Below, piece after piece: positions 47,083 to 59,016 of a stretch of DNA of 64,000 nt. The first letter of the stretch is position 1; each line of letters starts with the position of its first letter. Source of the stretch: Volutella citrinella (taxonomy: Eukaryota; Ascomycota; Sordariomycetes; Hypocreales; Nectriaceae); the NCBI GenBank assembly GCA_034401135.1, contig JAWZSP010000003.1, positions 5,146,001 to 5,210,000 on the forward strand, written 5' to 3'. The notes under the pieces were generated by a model. It was given only the letters and a program-made list of their open reading frames with translations. It was not told the DNA's origin and ran no database searches. The position numbers were made by a program, and so were the translations under genes.

Positions 47083-48708
47083 TCGCCCGAGTTGGCATAA
47101 AGTACCAGTAAATACTTTGAATATGCCTTCTGTCTGAGTCTTATATGTGCGCCGAGGTGCTAGAATGGGGCAATGCCAAATGGCAGCTTGCAGCAGCTGA
47201 CTCGGGTGGGCGCGGGGAACAGCACCATGAATGGTTTAGCCTGGGCGGGTGGCTTTCAAAGGAAGGGTAAACTAGCAGGCCTTGGCGGGCGGCTTGTCTT
47301 GGATTACGTCGTCTTATTCTATATTCCCTGTGCAAGGAGCTGCTTATTCGGGGTTATCTGCGCTAGGTCTTTCAGTATCCCTTCATACGAGAGAGCTTAT
47401 GCTAGTTGTATGCTCTTAGTCTACGGCACGGCTGTGCTGGAAGAACCGTAGGGTGCTGTGGGTCGGGCGATGCGAAGGATTCCAAAGGAGTAGAGGGCAT
47501 TGACCAGGCAGGCAATATTGGGAAGCTTTTGGAGTCATCCGCCAGAGCTTGCAGCTCAACATCAGCATCCTCCTCCAGGACCTGTCCACTGAGGACCAGT
47601 TCCCCGAGGACTATAACCCAGAGGGTGTGGCGGCTAATACGCAGGACAACAAAGCCTACCTCCTTCGTGACCGATGATTCACAAGAGGATGAAGGTGGGC
47701 AAAACCATTTGGTTCTGATTAAAATCAGAGCAGAAACGGAAGTAACAATATGCGACTGGGTTTTGCCAGAAGCCCACGGCTGTGCAAACGCTATTTGCCA
47801 AGCGAATGAGCTCAACTCGAGCGGGTGCAGCAAGAATTTCCACGATCAGGGTGCACTGGTGTCTTGTCTGCAATTGCCTGGCTTCTCAAATCCGCGCCCC
47901 CGATCAAACGGGAACAACATCCGAGAAAGAGATAGCAACGGGACGCTGGGACGACAAGCCTGCTGCGATCGATATGAAAACAGGGCCGAGGCGCCAATAA
48001 GGTGATTGCTGACCAATTTGGATGTGCCCGAGTAGCGTGTTTGCTTTGGGTGGTAAGTGTCACCCCGAACAGCTGACACGAGTATAGGATGTGAATGCAG
48101 CTCCCTGTCAGCGAAATACAGTAGAACGATGGAGCCGGTGAGGGGCCATCAGGTGGCACAAGCGATGTAGCGCTGATCGCGCTCCACTTTGCACATTTGT
48201 AATCCTTGTGGCCTGTACGGATCCATACACGCTACTTGTATGAAGCTGATGATGACGCTTTTCTGCTGGGTCCATGCCACTGACTTCTGGGGGCTGACGA
48301 AGCCACGCGCCCGAGATATAGCGGGTTCTGGAAGCCCAAGGTTCAAGGTTCAAGGCTGGGGATCTGTCAGAGCCGAAGGTGCGGGCGCGTATGTGTACGT
48401 AAAGAGACTTGATTGACTACATCTGTGCCCGCAGGCAGGCTATTTGAAGGGGTATCCCTACTTCTAGAGGGATCTTTCTAGCCGGAAAGCCTGCCAAATA
48501 CGGTCATGATGATCTAAGCGAAGGGGGGCTGTCCCCCCGTGCCTTTACGGATCGGGCGTCTTGGTGTTTTCCCTTGTGTCCGCAAGTTGCGGGGATGACA
48601 CCCTTGACAGGATCCTACCACAGCTTATTTCGTCTAATAAAGTAGTCACGTTGTTAGATATTCGGGCCGAGCGATTGGGTTAGAGTGGGGGTGTTGAATA
48701 ATGGCTGA

Positions 48709-48715
48709 TATATAG
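48709..48715 (+). promoter_or_regulatory. TATA-like element of the P450
   Basis: TATATAG 27 bases before the first in-frame ATG at 48742. Such a short distance suggests that translation begins at a later ATG. Confidence 0.4.
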
Positions 48716-48741
48716 GAGGGAGGAAGGGGTAATGGATCTTC

Positions 48742-50772
48742 ATGGGCATAGCAGAGTCGACACTTGCCCCCGTCCCTTTGAATCGTTTCCCTCTCTCTGT
48801 TAACCACGCCACCGAGCAGCTGAGCACCGAGCAGCTGAACAGAAACATATTCATATCGCTCGTCATACTTGCCATAATGACTACCGCCTCGGGTGTAAAT
48901 GGTGCCTCTTTTAATACCACGAGCTGGAGCATGCCGACGCTGAACAACATTGCATACTTCATGCCAGGGCTTCTGATCTATGACTTCTCGTCCTTTAGGA
49001 AGTTTATATACTACCTCAGCAATCCCCTTGCCATCAGCCAACAGCTATGCCAGGATGGCTGCCAACACCTAGCCGCCGCCTTGCTCCTATCTACCTTAGT
49101 ATGGTATATCATTACTAGTATCATCGCGTGGCGACGACTTAGTCATATCCCCGCGGCTTCATGGATGAGCAACTTCTCCTACCTCTGGCTCGCCACGATA
49201 ACGTACAGTGGCAAGCAATATTGGGTGCACCGCGAGCTGCACCAGAAGCATTCTAGCCCCCTCCTGCGGATTGGCCCCAACGAGGTTATGACGGACGACC
49301 CAGATATTATACGCAAGATTAGCAGAGCCCGCAGCGGCTATATACGCTCTGACTGGTATACTACGGGCCGCTTAAACCCCTATTATGAGAATGTTTTTAC
49401 TGTTCTCGAGCCCCAGGCCCATACTAAGTTCAAGTCCCGTATTACCAACGCCTACACCGGCCGCGAGATCCTGGACCTAGAGCGCGGCGTAAACCAGCAG
49501 GTCGAAACTCTCTTGCGCGTTATGCGTGAGCGGTATGCACCAGGCCGGCTGCTTGAGCTAGGCATCTTCTCGTGCTACTTTACTATGGATGTCATCACCC
49601 GCCTGGCCTTCAGCAAGGAGTTTGGCTATATGAGGGCCGAGAAGGACCACTATCAGTTCTTTAAGAATATGAGGGACATCTGGCCCCATATGTCGACAAT
49701 GGCGGACGTCCCGTGGATCCGGACCTTCCTCTTCTCCAAGCCGTTCTTGAAACTATTTGGCCCTAAGTCCGGCGATAAGGAAGGATTCGGGGCCTTGATG
49801 GGGTTGGTTCTCCCTGCTCTACTGCACGCGATTCTCGGATGAAGGTTGCTGACTGCTGTTATCTAGCGTTGCCGAAAAGTATGTAGGAAAGCGTTTTAAA
49901 GAAGGAGTAGAAAAGAAGGACATGCTTGTATGTATATCGGTATCCTGTACCATGATGCCTCTCTGCGGGCCTCTCTGTGGGCCATATTGCTGATTCAAAT
50001 TAGGGGTCGTTTATTAACCACGGCCTAACCCAGAAGGAGTGCGAGGTTGAGGGCCTCTTCTCTATTGTTGCCGGCGCCGAAAGCACTGCCTCAACTATTC
50101 GCTGCATCTTATTACATATTATGACCGCGCCCTATGTTTACAGCAAGCTTAAAGAAGAAGTTAAAGCAGCTGTCAAAGATGGACGGGCGTCAGAGCCTAT
50201 TACTATTGAGGAGGCCAAGAAGTTACCATACCTCCAAGCAGTTATCTATGAGGGAATCCGTATGCGCACCCCCTTATTAGGACTGTTCCCCAAGATCGTC
50301 CCAGCTGGCGGGGATACATTCCATGGTAAATTCCTCCCCGCAGGCACTGCCGTATGCACAAATAACTCCTCCCTGCTGCGGTCTAAGGCCATGTTTGGGG
50401 AGGACTCAGATATCTTTCGGCCTGAGCGCTTTATAGAGCTCGAGCAGGAACAGAGGACCGTCATGGAGCGCAACGTGGAGCTCGCCTTTGGATCGGGCCA
50501 GTGGCAGTGTATAGGCAAGATGATTGCCTATATAGAGATTAATAAGGTCGTGTTCGAGGTATGATAGACTCTCTCTCTCAGTGTCTACTGCTCCTAATGC
50601 AGCAGTTATATGACATTCACTAGTTTGGCTTTCTTTTAGCTAACTTCCCACCTTGCAGGTCTTCCGAAACTTCAATTTACAGTTGGCAAGCCCAACCACA
50701 CCATACAATGTTGTCAGCTATGGCATTTTCCTTGAGTCCAATATGATGGTCAAGGTCGAGGATGATCTTTAA
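48742..50772 (+). CDS. Cytochrome P450 monooxygenase
   Basis: Four exons: 48742-49802, 49867-49927, 50004-50558 and 50659-50772. The introns are 64-100 nt, and the first has a weak donor (gttggt). From the first ATG the protein is 596 residues, longer than the usual 500-550, so a later Met (48877 or 48961) is more likely. A membrane anchor lies just before the Trp-Arg-Arg-Leu-Ser-His-Ile-Pro hinge. Using first-Met numbering, the I-helix oxygen motif Ala-Gly-Ala-Glu-Ser is at 397-401, the K-helix Glu-Gly-Ile-Arg at 457-460, and the heme loop Phe-Gly-Ser-Gly-Gln-Trp-Gln-Cys with the ligand Cys near 543. All motifs are intact. The sequence resembles the pisatin-demethylase-like group often found in fungal metabolite clusters. 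It points away from the terpene cyclase and probably oxidises its product (inference). Confidence 0.87.
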
Positions 50773-51136
50773 GTCTCTTACGCAGTATGGCAGAGGCATG
50801 TGCAACGAACATGTGGTCCGTCAGCTCAGTGGAATGCTGTAGGGTTCGGGTCAGGCACGACGTGCCGATATTGCAACTTCCATCTGCATAAACCCGATGT
50901 TATGTGACAGATCTAAACACAGCATGGGTGATCGGAATTTGAGCCCGAGCATCGACCGTCCCTTGCAGGCTCTTGTGTAAACAGAGAGAAGAAGAGGTGT
51001 TGTGGGAGGTATATGGCGTGAGACTGTGTGATACGTAGTAATGCAATTTCATTATGCAAGAAACATTAATAACTAGAGAGCTGGCCTTGTACTAAGCATG
51101 AGAACGGTAGCAAGGCTTATTTAGAGAAACTCAATG
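50773..51136. other. Intergenic between convergent genes
   Basis: This spacer separates the 3' ends of the P450 (plus) and the SRPBCC gene (minus). Nothing was seen in it. Confidence 0.55.
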
Positions 51137-51701
51137 CTATAGCTTCTGCTCCAACACTGGGCGCGCCTTTTCGATCGAGTTAGCATACAAGGTGCTCAGC
51201 TGTTCCTTCATGGCCTGCTCCGCCCCAGGAACAACGCTATCTGCCAGCCCTTTCCAGGTGATCTTGGTTTCAGTCTTTCCCACTTGCTGTAGCTCAATCA
51301 AGCCGAGCGCGCCTGTGCAAGGGAATCCAGGCGCATCGGCGATCGAGTATGCGAACGTATGAATTGCCGGGTCAATGAACCGCAATGTTTCTTGAACATG
51401 GTTTCCATACATTGATAGGGTACGGACAGATCCAACGCCGAAACCGCGAAGTGAGACAGCGTCACAGCCTGCGATGTAAAGATGCGCAGCCCCGAAGGAA
51501 GACCACAGCGCCCACGTTCGGTCGATGGGACTTTTGAACGTCTTTGTGACTTCACCGAGAAGTAGCTTGGATCCGAGGATTCTTGGTAAGCCTCCTGGAT
51601 AGTCAGCCACGAGCCCGTGTTACCGTATCATTCCCCGGGCTGGGCTGCTGGGCAAGCCCGGAGCATTCAGCAGTGTATGGAACATGAGACTCACCTGCCA
51701 T
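51137..51701 (-). CDS. SRPBCC (polyketide cyclase/START-like) small protein
   Basis: Two exons: 51695-51701 (only seven bases, ATG GCA G) and 51137-51594, with a 100-nt intron (gtgagt...ctgac...ccag). The product is 154 residues without a signal peptide. An unspliced reading starting further into the intron gives a similar protein with another N-terminus, but the splice signals and the fit of Met-Ala-Gly-Gly favour the microexon. The pattern of a beta strand with Ser-Pro-x-x-x-x-Trp near residue 25, a Gly-Ser-Val-Arg strand, and a long C-terminal helix after Val-Val-Pro-Gly-Ala-Glu is that of the helix-grip SRPBCC fold. Members bind hydrophobic ligands, and some catalyse cyclisation or dehydration. 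Its place beside the P450 suggests a tailoring or ligand-binding role; the sequence cannot prove it. Confidence 0.7.
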
Positions 51702-53391
51702 GATTCAAACTTGGTCCTCCTTTCCCGCCGCTAAAGGGCCAGTGATGCTATGTTTTCGGTCAATGAGCAGCAGAAGAAAAAATCCAGGGTGCGATTCTGT
51801 TTGTCGCCTGGTGTGGCTTCGGTGGGTGGGGGGCATTTTAAGATTGTGACGGACTTTTCAACCACCGAAATGCCGAAATTCTGAGGAGCATCAATGAAAC
51901 ACTCCTTGGTAGCGTTGACTAGACGGACTATCTCCTCCCTCGGCATTGCTAATAATGGAATTTCCTTAATCCGTGGCCGAGCCTCCACAGCCCGGACATA
52001 GTTGATCAGCATCTCGCATTCCGCGGATCCCAGCAACACTGACTAGGTTGCTTCATCATTTTGACCAATAGATCGCAAGCCGTTCGGGAATAGGACAAGA
52101 CTTAACCAGACTCCACGGAGAGCGAAATCCGAAATCCGGTAAAAGATGGAGCATATGAAGAAAACCTTTGATATCATTTCTGGCATGCTTCCGGATCAGC
52201 TATTCCTCTACGCCCAAGACCCTGCGATCCTTTATCCAACTGGCCAAACAACAGCAATATCGATACAGTATTCGAGAAATGTTAGAACATAGAGTCGGAA
52301 GAAGCAAGCTGGTTTGTCTTAGTTGATCTTCATGGAAGGGGGTGCTATCACAATGATGCGCCTGATGCCACAGCTTCCCGTCATCGAGACGTGGCCTACT
52401 TCTATACAGTCGATACCCAGTCTAGTTCAGAAAAATACTAGAAACACATGTGTTTACAGACAATGCTGTGCTCATCTACGAGAAAACCAGCCTTACTGGT
52501 ATTTGTCTTATGCGGGCTATACCAAGCTGCGTATTCAGGGAGCTCCTCGAAAACCGTACTGGGAGGCAACCAGGTATAAAACACGACCGGGACCAGTACC
52601 CAAGAGGTTGCCTAAGGTGCCTTGCGAGGCTTAGCGAAGCATCGGGCAACCCGTCCGCCAAGGCGCAATCTCAGACACCAGTTGTGTTGACGTTGCTTCA
52701 TTCCGCCAAACCGGATGATCCCAGTCAGAGAAGTTGGCACGCTGGTGCGACTGCACGGGCCCTCGTCACGGTCAACAAAGCGATTCCTGGAATGCTTGGC
52801 GTTGTCTGATTCATGTTGGCAACTCATCTTGAATGGTTTGTCCAACCTGCCGACTCGATGCTGGCTACATCATTTCTGGCATGTGTCAGAAACCTTGGCA
52901 ACGACGGCGCGTGTGACATTACCAGGACGCCGGCAAATTACCTTTGTACGTAAACAGGTCCTCAAGAGTAGACGGATTATGATTCAATATGGCCAGCGTC
53001 TTTGCACTGCCGTAGTCTATTAAAGTCATTACTATGTGCATTATCTAGGTACCTCAGCATTATATCTCGGGCTCATCATTCCGCGCGGCGTCTCTTCCCG
53101 CGGCCTGCCCTCAGCTCGTGCTGGTGTCGTGGCCCATATGAATGTGAGCTCTAAATCAAGGTACTCATAAATCCAGGTCTACCATGCTCCTTGATGAGCT
53201 TCTCTATCCTTGAGGCCTTTGTGCGTGCGAAATCACCTGCCCTATGCTCCCTATGTACGTAGCGGGCAAGGCACACGCAACGGCTCTCTGTGTCGGCGCC
53301 AAACAACATGACGTGTCCTTCACCACCCACAGCGGGGCGGCTCTCAATGCGTGTCGATCGATCCAATCTCACCCCAGTCGCTGTGTCGCGC
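51702..53391. other. Intergenic, possible remnant frames (about 1.7 kb)
   Basis: A minus-strand open frame at 51731-52039 (ATG at about 52012, GTG further up) looks somewhat protein-like, with several Glu/Arg/Ile/Leu helices. I cannot assign it to a family. The rest of the stretch has no supported feature. Confidence 0.4.
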
Positions 53392-54300
53392 TTACTGGAC
53401 GATCTGGATATTGGCGCCGCTCAGGTCGGCGTAGACGTACTCCTTGGGAGCGACGGCGGGGGGGCTGGGGCCCTGGGTGCCGGCGTAGTCGGTGATGGTG
53501 ACGGACTTGAAGAGGGCCTTGTAGGGAGCCTGGCTGTAGTCGGCGGCGCCGCACCACTCAATGGTTCCCTGGCGGGCACCGACACCACCGGCAACCCAGA
53601 CGCCGAGGCGGACCTCCATGGGGCCCTCGGGGAAGGGGTAGTTGGGCCACTGGATGGCAGCTTGCTCGCGAGTGATCCTGCGCACGGAGACATCGTCGAT
53701 GAAAAACTCGATGACGCCCTGGGTCCACTCGATGCCGTACTTGTGGACGGTGGTCATGGGCTCGCTGACGGGATGGAACATGCCACGGGTGTAGTCGCGC
53801 TCATCGCCACGGCCAAAGAAGTTGGACTGCACCTGGGTGTGGTCCTTGCCAACCCACTCGATGTCAATCTCGTCGAGAGACTTGGACACGAGGACCACAG
53901 CCGTGACGACACCGGGCTGGGGGGCGGCTTGCAGCTCGACCTCGACCTTGCCGTAGTAGATGAACTTGTTGGAGGGGATGGTCTGGGCGGGAACACCGAC
54001 GGGGTCGGTGATGGTCAGGGCACCAAACTCGCCCTCGTAGGACAGGTTGATGCTGCTGTCCAGGGTGAACTCGGGGCAAACATCCTGGAAAGGAGTGGAA
54101 GCGCTGAATCCACACTCAATCTTCTTGCCGAGAGCGGCGTTAGGTGGGCAGGCTAGAAGAGGGTGTTAGTCGACGATGAAGGCGGAGTTAGTGACCGGCG
54201 TCAAGGACGTACTTGTCTTGGTGGGGTTGCAGTCAGTGACCATCTGGGCGGAGACGGAGGTGGCGAGAGCCAGGCCCGCGAGGAGGGACTTGGGGAACAT
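53392..54300 (-). CDS. GH16 Crh-like cell-wall transglycosylase
   Basis: Two exons: 54213-54300 and 53392-54152, with intron 54153-54212 (gtacgt, gactaac branch, tctag). The product is 282 residues. A signal peptide (about 1-19) is followed by the Thr-Asp-Cys-Asn-Pro and Cys-Pro-Pro-Asn segment typical of Crh proteins. The catalytic strand Asp-Glu-Ile-Asp-Ile-Glu-Trp lies in the middle, with both catalytic Glu residues intact. Crh enzymes crosslink chitin to beta-glucan in the cell wall. Most yeast members end in a Ser/Thr-rich domain and a GPI signal; here the protein stops soon after the catalytic domain with a short Pro-rich tail, so it should be freely secreted or wall-associated without an anchor. 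C-rich codon use resembles a well-expressed gene. It is probably unrelated to the metabolic genes around it. Confidence 0.9.
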
Positions 54301-55447
54301 GGTGGACGATGTCAATGTGATGCTGTGAAAAAAGGGTGGTGTGGTGGTGATGCGCGTGTAGATGATTGGGCACTAAAACAAGGCAAAGATGTGCGAATGA
54401 ACTGCTTCAACAATAGATTGTGCAACAAGACAGTGCAGCAGCAGTGGAAAAGTCGGGGACGGACACGGCTGGATGATGATCAACAAGAAATGGCTCTCCG
54501 TCGGCAGGAGGAGGGGCGGCAACGGGCCATAAATGGGATTCTGAATCTGCGCATGATGTTGACGAGTCGGTTGCGACGGCTGGTGCATCAGAGGGCGAGG
54601 CTGGGACGCAGCTAAAAACAGCAGTTTCGGGGGGGGCATTGCTCGCTGACGGCGCATCCCTGGCTATAAGCGGGGACCAGGGAGAGCAGCGTCTCTACCC
54701 CCCGGACCGAGGCTTGGCGGTCGCAGAGTCATGGTCTAGAATGGCTCCAACCTTCAAGGCCACGGGGCCAACCTCTCTCCAGCGCGCTGACATGGGCTAA
54801 ATACATACGAGCCGGCAACTCCGTCTCCGCCAGTCTTTACGACGAAGTCTAGTCATGCGTCAGCGCTCGTGCGAAAGGTCCATATACCCCTGCCAAGAAA
54901 AGCATCCTACAGAGTCCTATGTGCTTCATTGAAGTCCATGCGGTGCGGCGCAGCGCAGGGCCTCTAAGCTTTCGGGTCGATGGCCTAGAGCAGTCCACTA
55001 ATGGTTTCGCCTCCAGCGGTTGACATTGGCTCAGCTAGCGGCCATTGGTACGGGTTGCCTCGGCTAGGGTGCTGCGCCGCGAAGTGAAACCCAGCCTCCA
55101 AGAAAAACCCAAGCAGCCACAGCCAATGGGAGCAGCCAGAAGCCACCCCCAGCCACACTCACTGTCATTCCAGCCACCCCCTCCCCACTAGCCCGCCACT
55201 TCCGTAGCCCGAAAAGCGAACTCTGGAATCTGGTGGATTTGATGGCCGTATGGACTGGATTATTGACGTCCTTTGCAGATTAAATGTTTGAAATGCGATT
55301 TTAGTAACATCTTTATTGCGTAAACTTTTAAAATTCCACAAAGAGTATATCCAGAAATGAACCATGTTTTTAGGAACCCAGGTGGATGCAATAGGAAACA
55401 GGGAACGTAAGCTAGAGGGTAACAAAATCCATTTCTACAGTGAACCC
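54301..55447. other. Intergenic, no gene seen (about 1.1 kb)
   Basis: This holds the upstream region of the GH16 gene and the 3' side of the LaeA-like gene (both minus strand). No frame is supported. Confidence 0.5.
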
Positions 55448-56604
55448 TCAGTCGCTCTTCGTTTCAAGAGGCTTCTGGCAGTACATGGTCACGCTTCCAC
55501 AAGTCAGCCCACCATTAGACGCATTTAAAGGAGACAGAGAACTCACACAGGCCAGTAGGAATGTATGCTTGTGCTTCGAATATCGCGACGAACAGCAGCC
55601 AGGAACACGTTGAGCTCGTCCAGGTCCCACCCTAGAATGCGCGTAAAGAGGGCACTGCTTAACCCCTCAAGTCCAGGATCAATGTTTGCAAGGGCCCAGA
55701 TGCCTATATACCGCATCACACAGTTAGCCTTTCCACTCAAGCGGTAAGAAGCGCGTTGTACGACGGCAGACATACCAATTTCCTTGAGCTTGGGGTCCTT
55801 GGGCCACCGGTTACTGGGCCACTTATACAGCGCCTTTGTGATGTTGACAAAGCCTGCCTCCTGGGCCCAATCGACGTACTGCCTGGGTGCGTCAAAGGGT
55901 CGGCTGATCTTATTGGATGCCTCCACATAGAGGCTCATCCAGCGTTCCAGGTCGGTGCCTTTGATAGTACCATCATCGCTGGTGATAGGCAAGATGTCAG
56001 TGATTTCGAGCCAGCCTCCAGGATTAAGGTTCTCATAGGCCTGTTGAATCATCCGCTTGAAATTAATACTACACGTCATGTGCCGGCTGTAGACGAAGTC
56101 GAACTTGTGTGCAAAGGTCCACGCCTCTTCAACATCGTCAACTTGGAACGTCACGTTGGGTGGCACAAACTCGCTCTGAATCGGGCTCAGATCAACACCA
56201 ATAACGTGGGCCTCGGGGTGCTCATCCGCAAAGTCCATGGCCCATAGCCCAGTGCCAGTGCCGATATCAATGACATACTTGAGCTCGTGGCCATCAGTGC
56301 CGGCGGGGCAGAGGTGCAAGCGGTCATCATGCGTCATTAAGCTGAGGTGGTGTTGGAGGTCCAGGCGCTCCTGCTCGCGCTGGTCATTTGGGAGGATGTA
56401 TTTACCGTCCTTGTAGGCATGATATGTTCGACCATTCTCCTGGCGATAGTGGAGGATACTGCTGGAGATGGAGGCGGTTGAGCTCTCAGCATCAGTTTCC
56501 AGTGTGGAGTCACCGTCTACCGCATCGTCTGCCTCGATGAAGGGAACGTGGTGGCCCTCAGCGACGGTGACGTTTGCCACCTCGGGGTTGGCCTCAGCTG
56601 CCAT
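55448..56604 (-). CDS. LaeA-like SAM-dependent methyltransferase
   Basis: Three exons: 55776-56604, 55547-55703 and 55448-55493, with introns 55704-55775 (gtatgt...tatag) and 55494-55546 (gtgagt, ctgac branch, ggaag). The product is 343 residues. The start at 56604 is preferred over an in-frame one at 56811, whose extra 69 residues look non-coding. The N-terminus is acidic and disordered. An Asn-Gly-Arg-Thr-Tyr-His-Ala-Tyr segment then leads into motif I, Val-Ile-Asp-Ile-Gly-Thr-Gly-Thr-Gly (111-119), followed by Asp138 in the Val-Asp-Leu-Ser strand. The last splice rebuilds the Tyr-Trp-Pro-Val ... Gln-Lys-Pro ending common to LaeA-like proteins. Relatives include global regulators of secondary metabolism and many pathway enzymes; which kind this is cannot be told. 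The first intron is 72 nt, in frame and without a stop. Confidence 0.87.
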
Positions 56605-57369
56605 GATAGGTACAGTAGACAGCTCAAGTGTAGGTGAGGTATCTTGGCGAGCGGCAAGATAAAGAACTATGCGGAATGGGGGATGGGATTGTGGTGAGCA
56701 GGCGGAGTATGTTGAAAGAAGTCGAGGGCTTGGCCACCATGACACCCTGCAGGTAGCCCCAATTGTAGAACCAACAACATTTCCATGAGCCCTTGGGTGA
56801 CCCGAGACCAATTACATTGGCTGACGTCGTGACAAGACGTGGTGTGTTGCGTTGATGCACCAACTGTGAAAAGCGCTCAAGCCCACCGAACCGAATGCAG
56901 CATAAACAGGGAAACCACCCAGTGAGAGGAGCAACACAGCCCTCGGCTCAAATATCACCTGATGCATCCTTGCCAGATTATCTTGGCCTGCTTGGAGAAT
57001 GCCAATGAGATTGCCTGGTACCAAGCGGTCGCAGCGAGCTAGCGCGGGGTCTTGCTGGCACTTTGTAGCTGGGGCACAAACGGACGGGGGCCGCGGGAAG
57101 TGGATACCATCTCTGCATTCCGTGCGGAGTCTCGCAGCGTGCTAGACAGCCCATCTTTGCTCATGGTGATCCCACGAAGTACGATGCGGCTAATCATAAT
57201 ATGTTCTTTGAGCAGTTGTCACGCCCAACTCAGTGCGGGCTATGGCCTATTCAGGGGCGGGGTCACACAAGCAATAGCAGCCAACCCAGGTTCGAGCAGC
57301 TTGTAATGATAGGTCTGGTGTTCAAATTGAAGCATGTGTCCTATCGGTGATGTCTCTTACAATCTGAAG
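56605..57369. other. Intergenic, no gene seen
   Basis: This is the upstream region of the methyltransferase and the 3' side of the reductase gene (both minus strand). Nothing recognisable was found. Confidence 0.5.
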
Positions 57370-58616
57370 TCATTCACTCTCGGCAAACTGCTTTACCAGC
57401 GGGGTTAGGCATTCATCCAGGCTCGCCCATCCAGATCGCCCCAACCGCTGAAGCAGCTGCGTCGCTCTCGTATTATCCACCTTGCCTCTATCAATACCAA
57501 GATCAGGGATGTCGGGTGGAAATTCGCGTTCGGGCTGAATCCTGCGGAAGGATTGCAAAAGGTCGTTGAGGTTGAACGGATGGGCATAAGCAATGATGCG
57601 CTCATCCTTGACGTCCGAGAATAGCAGAGCCGCCATATGGAGACGGGCAATATCCACTACATCATTATACCACTCTAGTGGTCCGGGTTGCATTGTGTTA
57701 GCACTGTGTTCACCTTGAATGCTCTTCGAATGAATGAGGGTTGACAAAGGGGAGAAGCTCAATGAATCGATCATAAAGAAAAGAGAAAAGAGTATACGTA
57801 CGCGCCCCAAATCCATGCTGTGCTTCGGGACTCAGTTGGCCATTCCACACCGGTCCAAGATACCCAAGAATACTTGGAAATCCTTGGAACTTTGGTTGTA
57901 GTACATGACCCAGGACAGCAGCCGGTACAACTTGGCTTATTAGTCTACCATCTTCCACACGAGTACTGTAGCAACCGGGGAAGCATACTTGAGTTCAGTA
58001 CAAAGCCAGGTTTCTCTTGGCGATACCACTCCCAAAGAGCCTGTTCAGCCTTTGTCTTCGATGCCGCGTAGATAGCAAAGCCTCCAGCGAATCCTTCGGG
58101 CAGTTGGCCTGACTGGACGAGGGCAACAGCCTCTTCATTGTAGGTGCCCTTGTTTACCTCGTAGTGTTCGCCGGGCTTGAAGAATGCGGCGGAGCTGGAC
58201 GATGACGTATAGACGAGACGAGACACCGATGCCGACCGTGCTGCCGCACGAGCAACATTCAGGGTGGAATTGACATTAGTGGAAATGACGACATCGGGCT
58301 TCAAGTCAAAGGAATTGACCGCTACCGTGTGCACAACGGCGTCGGCATCCTTCACTGCCTCGTCGAATGCGTCGTCAGCAGTGATGTCCTTGACGCTGAC
58401 AAGCTCAAATCGGCCTGGTCCATATTTCTCATCGCAGTAAGAAGTAAGCCAGCAAGACTTGGCGCAATCGCGGACTGTGCCTCGAACTCGGAAGCCTGAG
58501 GCGAGCAGGTTGTCGATGATGTGGCTAGCAACGTAGCCATTCGCCCCGGTGACAGTGACGAGACTATCCGGCGGCAATGTCGACTCGTGCGGCTTGGCAT
58601 CTGCACTAACCATCAT
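57370..58616 (-). CDS. Extended short-chain dehydrogenase/reductase (NAD-dependent epimerase/ketoreductase type)
   Basis: Three exons: 57989-58616, 57802-57930 and 57370-57713, with introns 57931-57988 (gtatgc, actaat branch, ccaag) and 57714-57801 (gtacgt...ttcaag). The acceptor of the second intron is the least certain point. The product is 366 residues starting at tandem Met codons. The nucleotide-binding Thr-Gly-Ala-Asn-Gly-Tyr loop lies at residues 23-28 and the catalytic Tyr183-x-x-x-Lys187 pair is intact. The Ser before it lies in a Ser-rich block near 138-142. The rest follows the pattern of fungal carbonyl and dihydroflavonol-reductase-like enzymes. It probably reduces an aldehyde or ketone with NADPH. 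It runs in the same direction as the methyltransferase and the downstream-encoded regulator and may serve the same pathway. Confidence 0.87.
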
Positions 58617-59016
58617 TGATCCTGATTGTAGATTAACACCGAGGCGTTCTGTTCAGTTTCTGAAGGGCGGTGTGTTGCAGTTTCTCCAGGCTGATTGTGC
58701 TTTGGTCTGCTCCATCACAGAGACTCTACGACGTTCACTCGACTTAAATATAAATAACTATCCTATATTTCTGAAATTCGTAATCCTTCCGCATGGATGC
58801 TTGGCTCAGGCGGCATGCCTAAATATATGGGCCTGGCGGTGCCCGAAAAATCCGGAACCCGAAAATCCGAAAGCCCGAGTATTGAATCCTCGGCTTTGAT
58901 ACAAAAATACATGGGTATGTCATTGGTCTTGTTAATTAATAATATATTTAGGCCCAATAGCTAAAATTAAGTAAACGAAACCATTTCATTTAATGTTCAA
59001 TATTCCAGTCTTCTAT
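58617..59016. other. Intergenic, AT-rich
   Basis: This 400-base spacer lies between the reductase start and the regulator's 3' end. It is AT-rich toward 59016, and no frame is supported. Confidence 0.55.

Larger units (their letters stand above)
47034..48741. other. Divergent intergenic region between cyclase and P450
   Basis: This is the shared upstream region of the terpene cyclase (minus) and the P450 (plus), about 1.7 kb. A TATAGAG lies on the minus strand at 47082-47076 and a TATATAG on the plus strand at 48709-48715. A plus-strand stretch at 47504-47677 is coding-like (58 codons) but has no start and no identified family; it may be a gene remnant. Confidence 0.5.

Noticed and set aside
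53290..54156. Plus-strand open frame of 288 codons
   Set aside because: Antisense shadow of the Crh-like GH16 gene.
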